The notes below the pieces were generated by a model, which saw only the letters and a list, made by a program, of their open reading frames with translations, had not been told where the DNA came from and searched no databases. From positions 62,001-126,000 of the forward strand of contig NC_003155.5 of assembly GCF_000009765.2 (NCBI RefSeq): a stretch of 64,000 nucleotides of DNA, given 5' to 3'. The stretch's first letter is position 1. Every line of letters begins with the position of its first letter. The position numbers and the translations under genes were made by a program. Of the stretch, positions 59,736 to 64,000 are shown in pieces. The DNA comes from Streptomyces avermitilis MA-4680 = NBRC 14893 (GTDB lineage: Bacteria > Actinomycetota > Actinomycetes > Streptomycetales > Streptomycetaceae).

Positions 59736-59820
59736 GGTGGGTGCGGGATCTGAACCCACGGCGGCATCGCTGCCACGACGGATTTCGAGACCGCCCAGAG
59801 CCTGACTCGCCCAGTGGGAC
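59736..59820 (-). tRNA. Degenerate tRNA-Ser(CGA)-like sequence
   Basis: On the minus strand a D-arm-like CTGGGCGAGTCAGGCTCTGG, an anticodon loop CTCGAAA (anticodon CGA), a serine-type long variable arm (GTGGCAGCGATGCCGCC) and a T arm GTGGGTTCAGATCCCGC follow in order. The 3' acceptor strand GCACCCACC has no complementary 5' strand in the right place. So it is a decayed tRNA or the 3' part kept as an attachment site. The terminator behind it fits a once-transcribed tRNA. Confidence 0.45.
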
Positions 59821-59934
59821 TCTGCCGGCCGCGTGGTCCCGTGGCGGCAGGGACCCGCAGAGAGCGTCGCCGAGCGCGGACAACGCGCCGGTCACCGCCT
59901 CGTCAGGGCAGCCCCCACCCGGCCGCGATCTGCG

Positions 59935-60162
59935 CTATTTGTCCGCCCGGTAGAGCTTGATGTCCTTGTTGACGAAAAGGTGCACGTAGCCGCACCGCCA
60001 GCAGATCAGGCCGGTGGCGTTCTCGTCGGCCCAGGCCAGCTTCATGAACTCCATACCGGTGCTGTTGAGCAGGACACCACGCTCTCGGAACAGGTCGCCT
60101 CGGCAGATCTGGCAGGTGAGCCAGACCTCGCCCAGTGATGCACGTACCGGCTTGCTTGCCAT
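59935..60162 (-). CDS. Small zinc-ribbon protein
   Basis: 75 residues from ATG 60162. Two Cys pairs form a zinc ribbon: WLTCQICRGDLFRERG and GLICWRCGYVHLFV. The rest is short and basic at the end (NKDIKLYRADK). Proteins of this type may bind nucleic acid or proteins. No specific role can be given. Confidence 0.75.
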   Translation of the reverse strand: MASKPVRASLGEVWLTCQICRGDLFRERGVLLNSTGMEFMKLAWADENATGLICWRCGYVHLFVNKDIKLYRADK

Positions 60163-60314
60163 CGAGTGAACGCCCCCCGCGTCTGTGTGGTCAGCACGAG
60201 ACTACGCACGAGACTACGGCGCAGCGGAGATTCGGTTGCGTGATCTTCCAGACAAACGGGTGACCCTCATCGAGGCGGCGCGTGCCACGCCCGTGCCACT
60301 GGCCGCCATGGACC

Positions 60315-60370
60315 ACGCCCGCTCCACGGTGTGCGGGTCGACGGCGGACGGGATGGGAGCCGGGGAGAGT
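60315..60370 (+). repeat. Second copy of the 55-bp direct repeat
   Basis: CCACGCCCGCTCCACGGTGT and on, followed by CGACGGCGGACGGGATGGGA; matches 59369-59424 except for a few single-base changes. Confidence 0.75.
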
Positions 60371-60583
60371 GGTGGGTAACTGATGGTGGTGAAGAACAGC
60401 GCCTTCCAGGGGGTTGCACGTCCCGACTGAGTGTCCAATCTGCCCAGCAACGCTGTCGAACAGCGGCAGACGAGCACGTACGCCAGCGGACCAGCACCGC
60501 AGATGACGTGTACGCCAGCCCATGGCACAGCCCCCACCCAAGCTGCTTCGGGACGAAGCAGTCGCGTCGCTGAGGTGCGTTGC

Positions 60584-60784
60584 ATGAGCGGCGACGTTCT
60601 GGTCTGCCCTGAGTGCAGCCAGCCCATGAGATCTGGTGGCCTCGTGCTCTCCGAGCGGGAGGACGATGGTCGACGGACCTGCCGGGCGCTGTGGACGTGC
60701 ACCGCCCGACACGTCCTGTGGCAGTGGGCCGACCGGCCGGACGAGCCATTGCAGCTCTGCCCTGTGCCACAGCTGTTCCGCTGA
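60584..60784 (+). CDS. Second small zinc-ribbon protein
   Basis: 66 residues from ATG 60584 with GAGG upstream. MSGDVLVCPECSQPMRSGGL gives the first Cys pair; ALWTCTARHVLWQWADRPDE the second (Cys...His); QLCPVPQLFR ends it. Divergent from the zinc-ribbon gene at 59935, with the 55-bp repeat between them. Confidence 0.65.
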   Translation: MSGDVLVCPECSQPMRSGGLVLSEREDDGRRTCRALWTCTARHVLWQWADRPDEPLQLCPVPQLFR

Positions 60785-61636
60785 CATCCAACGCTGACAT
60801 CAACGACCACGAACAGCCGCGACAGTCAGCACCCGGCAATGGCCCCCACACACGAGCTGGACCGCAGCCGCGCAGGGGCACGATCGAACTCCTAAAGCGG
60901 GTGTCGGCGTGCCGGCCGTGCCACATCCCGCGGTCAACCGCGGTCAACGAGGGGGCACAGCAGTCGAGATGCGCGGCTGAGGCGGGCTGTGCCTGTAGCG
61001 GGAGTGACCCGAGTTCCTGCAGCAGCCGTCACCACCAGGCTTACCAGGCGGGGTCAGGTGCAGGCCTGCATGCACGGAACGGATACCCGGTACTTGCACC
61101 ATGCTTCCCCGGCGCTGTCATGCGGCATCACGGCGGCCCCGCACCACAAGCACACCACATCCGGCGGGCAAACAGCGGGAAAGCGCGGGGAGCGGGGGCG
61201 GGAAAGCGGGGAAGAGTGCCGGCAGTGACGGCGGACCCGGACACCGCGCAGGGTCCGCAGACAGCCGGCCTGCCCGGACCAGGCTCCCAACCGGCCCTGG
61301 CAGAGCACGGCTTGCCGAGCCCAGGTCCTTGAGCGCGCAGCACGGCCCCCAGAATCCTGTATGCAGCCGCGCAGCCGTACAGCGGGCCGGCAGGGCGCCG
61401 GAGCGGGCCCGGGAGGAGGCCGGCACTTCTCGCGGCCCCCGGGCGGGACGCCTTACGCCCGCCGCCGTTCAACTGGGCACGTCCGGGCCGCCGGTAGCGG
61501 CGGGATCCGGCCAGTGATCAGTTACGCTGACCGCTGCCGCGGCGCAGACAGTTTCGACGCCCGGGCCCCTGGCGTCCCTTGCGGTGTGATCCCAAGGCCC
61601 CTGCCAGGCACTTTCTTGGTGACCGCAGAGGGAGAC
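60785..61636. other. Gene-free stretch, 850 bases
   Basis: No start signals, no recognisable protein on either strand. The last 40 bases hold GGGAG for the next gene. Confidence 0.5.
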
Positions 61637-62200
61637 ATGTTCAGCAAGCGACTGATAGCGGCCGCAGCGACCGCGGTGGTGATAGCCGGGCTGGGCGCAT
61701 GCGGCAGCGAAACCGGGAACGGGAGCGGGAGCGGCGGCGCGGACCTGGGGTCCTCCTGGAGCGACGACGCCGGCCGGAGCGGCCAGGACGCCGCCCCGCA
61801 CGCCCGGCCGGACACGGACACCGTGCGGGGACTGCGGGACTCGGTCCGCCACCTCTCCAGGAAAACCGCCAAGGCCACCCGCCCGCACCTGGTCAACAAG
61901 TGCACGCCTGCCACCCGGCGGGCCAAGCACACCCAGCAGAGGGGAACGGGCACCCGGAAGAAGACCCGCACCTGGTACACCACGGAGCACTACCAGGACT
62001 GCAAGAAGGTCCGCAACGGCACCGAGACCTACACACGAACCGTCAGGCCGCAACAGTGGTGCGTGCGCCTGGACGACGTCGACGGCGACACCTCCCAGGA
62101 CGACCGCTGGTACCAGGTCACCCGGACCACCTACGACGAAGCCCTCACCATGGCCGAGCACACCCGCATCGAGTTCACCCCGGCCGGCACCGGCTGCTGA
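61637..62200 (+). CDS. Putative lipoprotein
   Basis: 187 residues from ATG 61637 with GGAG close upstream. Signal peptide KRLIAAAATAVVIAGLGACG with a lipobox LGAC, then a Gly/Ser linker (GNGSGSGG). The folded part from about 60 has conserved Cys, Trp and Tyr residues: HLVNKCTPATRRAKHT, TWYTTEHYQDCKKVRNGTET, and WCVRLDDVDGDTSQDDRWYQ V. It resembles lipoproteins seen in Streptomyces accessory and conjugative regions. Function unknown. Confidence 0.8.
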   Translation: MFSKRLIAAAATAVVIAGLGACGSETGNGSGSGGADLGSSWSDDAGRSGQDAAPHARPDTDTVRGLRDSVRHLSRKTAKATRPHLVNKCTPATRRAKHTQQRGTGTRKKTRTWYTTEHYQDCKKVRNGTETYTRTVRPQQWCVRLDDVDGDTSQDDRWYQVTRTTYDEALTMAEHTRIEFTPAGTGC

Positions 62201-62361
62201 ACACACCCGGACACCCGCCCCCCACCCGCACAGAAATCACCGCCTGAACACCCCGCGAGCGAACAACCTGCCGGCCAACCGGGCCGGCCCTGCCGCCCGC
62301 CCACCCGGCAGACCCTGAACAGCCCGGCACCCCCGCCCACAGCGCACCGAACGGGACAGAG

Positions 62362-62460
62362 CGGGGCGGAGCCGGAGCCGGCGCGGAGCCGGAGCCGGAG
62401 CCGGGGCGGAGCCGGAGCAGAGCCCGGGGCAGGGAAGCCGGAGCCGGCGCGGAGCACGGA
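62362..62460. repeat. GGAGCC-type low-complexity repeats
   Basis: GGAGCC, GGCGCGGAGCC and GGGGCGGAGCC units repeat irregularly just before the GH15 remnant begins, where its N-terminal domain should be. Confidence 0.8.
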
Positions 62461-62471
62461 ACCGGAGAGCG

Positions 62472-63364
62472 GGATCTGCAGGAGCGGGAGCTGCGGCGGC
62501 TGCCCGGCTACGAGAGCTCCGGCCCGGTCCGGATCGGCAACGGGGCTGCGAACCAGTTGCAGCTCGACGTGTACGGCTACGTGGTCGAGACCCTGTACCT
62601 CGCCCACCAAAGCGGTGTGGCCCGCTGCGGCGACACCGCGGTCCTGCACCAGCGGCTGGTCGAGCACCTTGCCGAGCGGTGGCAGATGCCCGACGAGGGC
62701 ATCTGGGAAGTCCGAGGTGAGCGCCGCCACTTCGTGCACTCCAAGGTCATGGCCTGGGCCGTGGTCGACCGGACCATCCGCCTGGTCGAGGCCGGCGCCC
62801 TGGACGCCGGCCTGTGCGCTCTGATGGAACTGCGCGAGGCCATCCGCCACGAGGTGTGCACCCGCGGCTTCGAGCCGGTTTGAGGCACCTTCACCCAGTC
62901 CTGCGGATCGCAGGAGGTCGACGCCGCTCTGCTGCTTCCCGCGGGTGGGATTCCTGTCCCCCGGCGGCCCCCGCGTGCTGGGGACGGTGGAGGCGGTGCG
63001 CCGGCAGCCGGCCACTTTGGAGGGATTCGTACGGCGCTACCCGACCGCAGGAGATCACGCGGGGCTCGACGGCCTGGACGGTGACGAGGGGGGCCTTCCT
63101 GCTCTGCTCGTTGTGGATGGTCGACGCGCTCGCTCTGACCGGCCGCCCGGCCAAGCCCACGGTCTCTTCGGCCGGTTCCTGGCCCTGCGCACCGACCTCG
63201 GCCTGCTCGCCGAGGAGTACGACCACGTCACCGGATGGCAGTTGGGAAACTTCCCGCAGGCGTACAGCCACATCGGGGTGATCGGGTCCGCGCTCCTGCT
63301 GCAGCAGCTCGGCTCGGGGGCGCCCGCAGCCGAGGCCGAAGTGCTCCTGGCGGCGGATGTCTGA
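62472..63364 (+). pseudogene. Decayed GH15 glycoside hydrolase
   Basis: The first piece reads RDLQERELRRLPGYESSGPV RIGNGAANQLQLDVYGYVVE TLYL, then ERWQMPDEGIWEVRGERRHF and VMAWAVVDRTIRLVEAGALD up to a stop at 62883. The last piece in another frame reads DLGLLAEEYDHVTGWQLGNF PQAYSHIGVIGSALL. Both match the protein at 46349-48238 (compare PVRVGNAAVGQLQLDIYGAL). About 350 N-terminal residues are absent and there are two or more frame changes. Confidence 0.85.
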
Positions 63365-63981
63365 TAAACGCGACCGTCACCGCCTTGGTCATCCTGCTTG
63401 CCGCTGCGACAATGGTCGCCGTGGCAGCAGCCTGGGTCGCCTACCGCCGCTGGCAGATGGCGCGGCAGCAGGCCCGCCTCCTGGCGCGCGAACAGCAGGC
63501 GACCGCGCGTGCCCCTGCAGAAACTGGTTCACAAGACGCTGCCCCAGATCCACCAGGCGGCCGGTCGGATCGCAGACCTGCACGCCGGCGACGCCTGCGT
63601 GCGCGAGGCCCTGGACACGGTCCTCTACCGCGACCCGCCGCTCGCGAACGTCGCGATGGCCTACCCGCCCCGGCCGTTGGACATCGGCGGCTTCCTGCTG
63701 CCGACCGGCCAGCCGGCAGTCATCAGCTGCGCCGCCTGCAACAACGGCCCCGCCCTGGGAACACAGCGCCCGCTGGGCAACCGGGCCCACCTCGCCTGGG
63801 GCGCCGGCCCGCACCGCTGCCCGGCCGGTGCGCACGCCTGCCTCATCGCCGAGATGCCCTCCATGTCCTGGACACCCTGGCCGAGACGGACCTCGACGGC
63901 CGGCGCGCCGGCCTCGCCTGGCGCCCCGGCCCCTTCCACCGCTCGCTGGTCGCCCTGCCCGTCACTTTCCCCACGAGCTGA
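63365..63981 (+). pseudogene. Remnant with a membrane segment fused to a cytochrome P450 C-terminus
   Basis: The beginning INATVTALVILLAAATMVAV AAAWVAYRRWQ is a membrane anchor like those of conservon sensor kinases. After a frame change near 63500 the sequence is the end of a P450: DPPLANVAMAYPPRPLDIGG, GQPAVISCAACNNGP, and the haem loop HLAWGAGPHRCPAG with the Cys ligand. Another frame change follows, then LAWRPGPFHRSLVALPV. The P450 part resembles the conservon-associated type. Non-functional as it stands. Confidence 0.7.
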
Positions 63982-64000
63982 AAGAGACCTCAACGTGTCC

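Overview
The window is very GC-rich, its genes use G or C at almost every third codon position, GTG and TTG starts are common, and most genes have close Streptomyces-type families (DUF5753 regulators, TioE-type MerR, ALF repeats, class F sortase, SRPBCC, type I PKS). It is best read as a piece of a Streptomyces (or close relative) accessory region, such as a chromosome arm or a large linear plasmid. It is crowded with insertion-sequence debris and broken genes and has no core housekeeping operon.

Layout. 0-8 kb: a GNAT enzyme; a duplicated gene for a tiny secreted protein (965-1222 and 7160-7402, opposite strands) whose promoters and terminators are also duplicated; an XRE/DUF5753 regulator divergent from the first copy; three Ig/TIG-repeat proteins; and a 1.6 kb gene-poor stretch with a 22-bp perfect hairpin. 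8-13 kb: an IS605-type tnpB element that landed inside the start codon of a neighbouring gene, plus further tnpB wreckage, a DUF2975/XRE pair and small hypothetical genes. 13-25 kb: an AraC regulator, a hypothetical 488-residue protein, SRPBCC, a two-component system divergent from a DUF2079 membrane protein, RidA and a class I terpene synthase. 25-28 kb: an RlmA/TlrB-like rRNA methyltransferase gene cut in two by an IS982-like element that carries a MerR gene as passenger. 28-35 kb: polysaccharide deacetylase, TetR, erythromycin esterase divergent from TioE, and a TrmB/LuxR regulator near a gene for a very short secreted peptide ending in two DAGWQ motifs. 35-40 kb: a 1.5 kb gene-poor stretch, tnpB debris, then a segment between 23-bp direct repeats that holds a probable double-histone-fold protein and an ALF-repeat secreted protein, and finally the HNH half of a restriction enzyme of phosphorothioate-dependent type.

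40-48 kb: a four-gene surface-protein/sortase/ECF-sigma/membrane-protein operon, a large secreted protein, a mycothiol-type DinB-like protein and a GH15 enzyme. A 13-bp tandem array lies at 48.4 kb. 48.8-56.6 kb is a tight biosynthetic operon: an MMPL exporter, a stand-alone ketosynthase, and an AT-ACP-alpha-oxoamine synthase fusion. These would together make and export an amino-ketone type lipid or polyketide. 57-64 kb: an IS256 element, inactivated by a 29-bp duplication and a frameshift, with its own passenger gene; a tRNA-Ser-like remnant; two zinc-ribbon miniproteins; a lipoprotein; and decayed GH15 and cytochrome P450 genes.

Strongest leads: the double histone-fold protein, the KS + AT-ACP-AONS operon, the twice-seen arrangement of IS plus passenger with a duplicated right end, the exact tnpB insertion into a start codon, the duplicated secreted-peptide cassettes, and the DAGWQ peptide.
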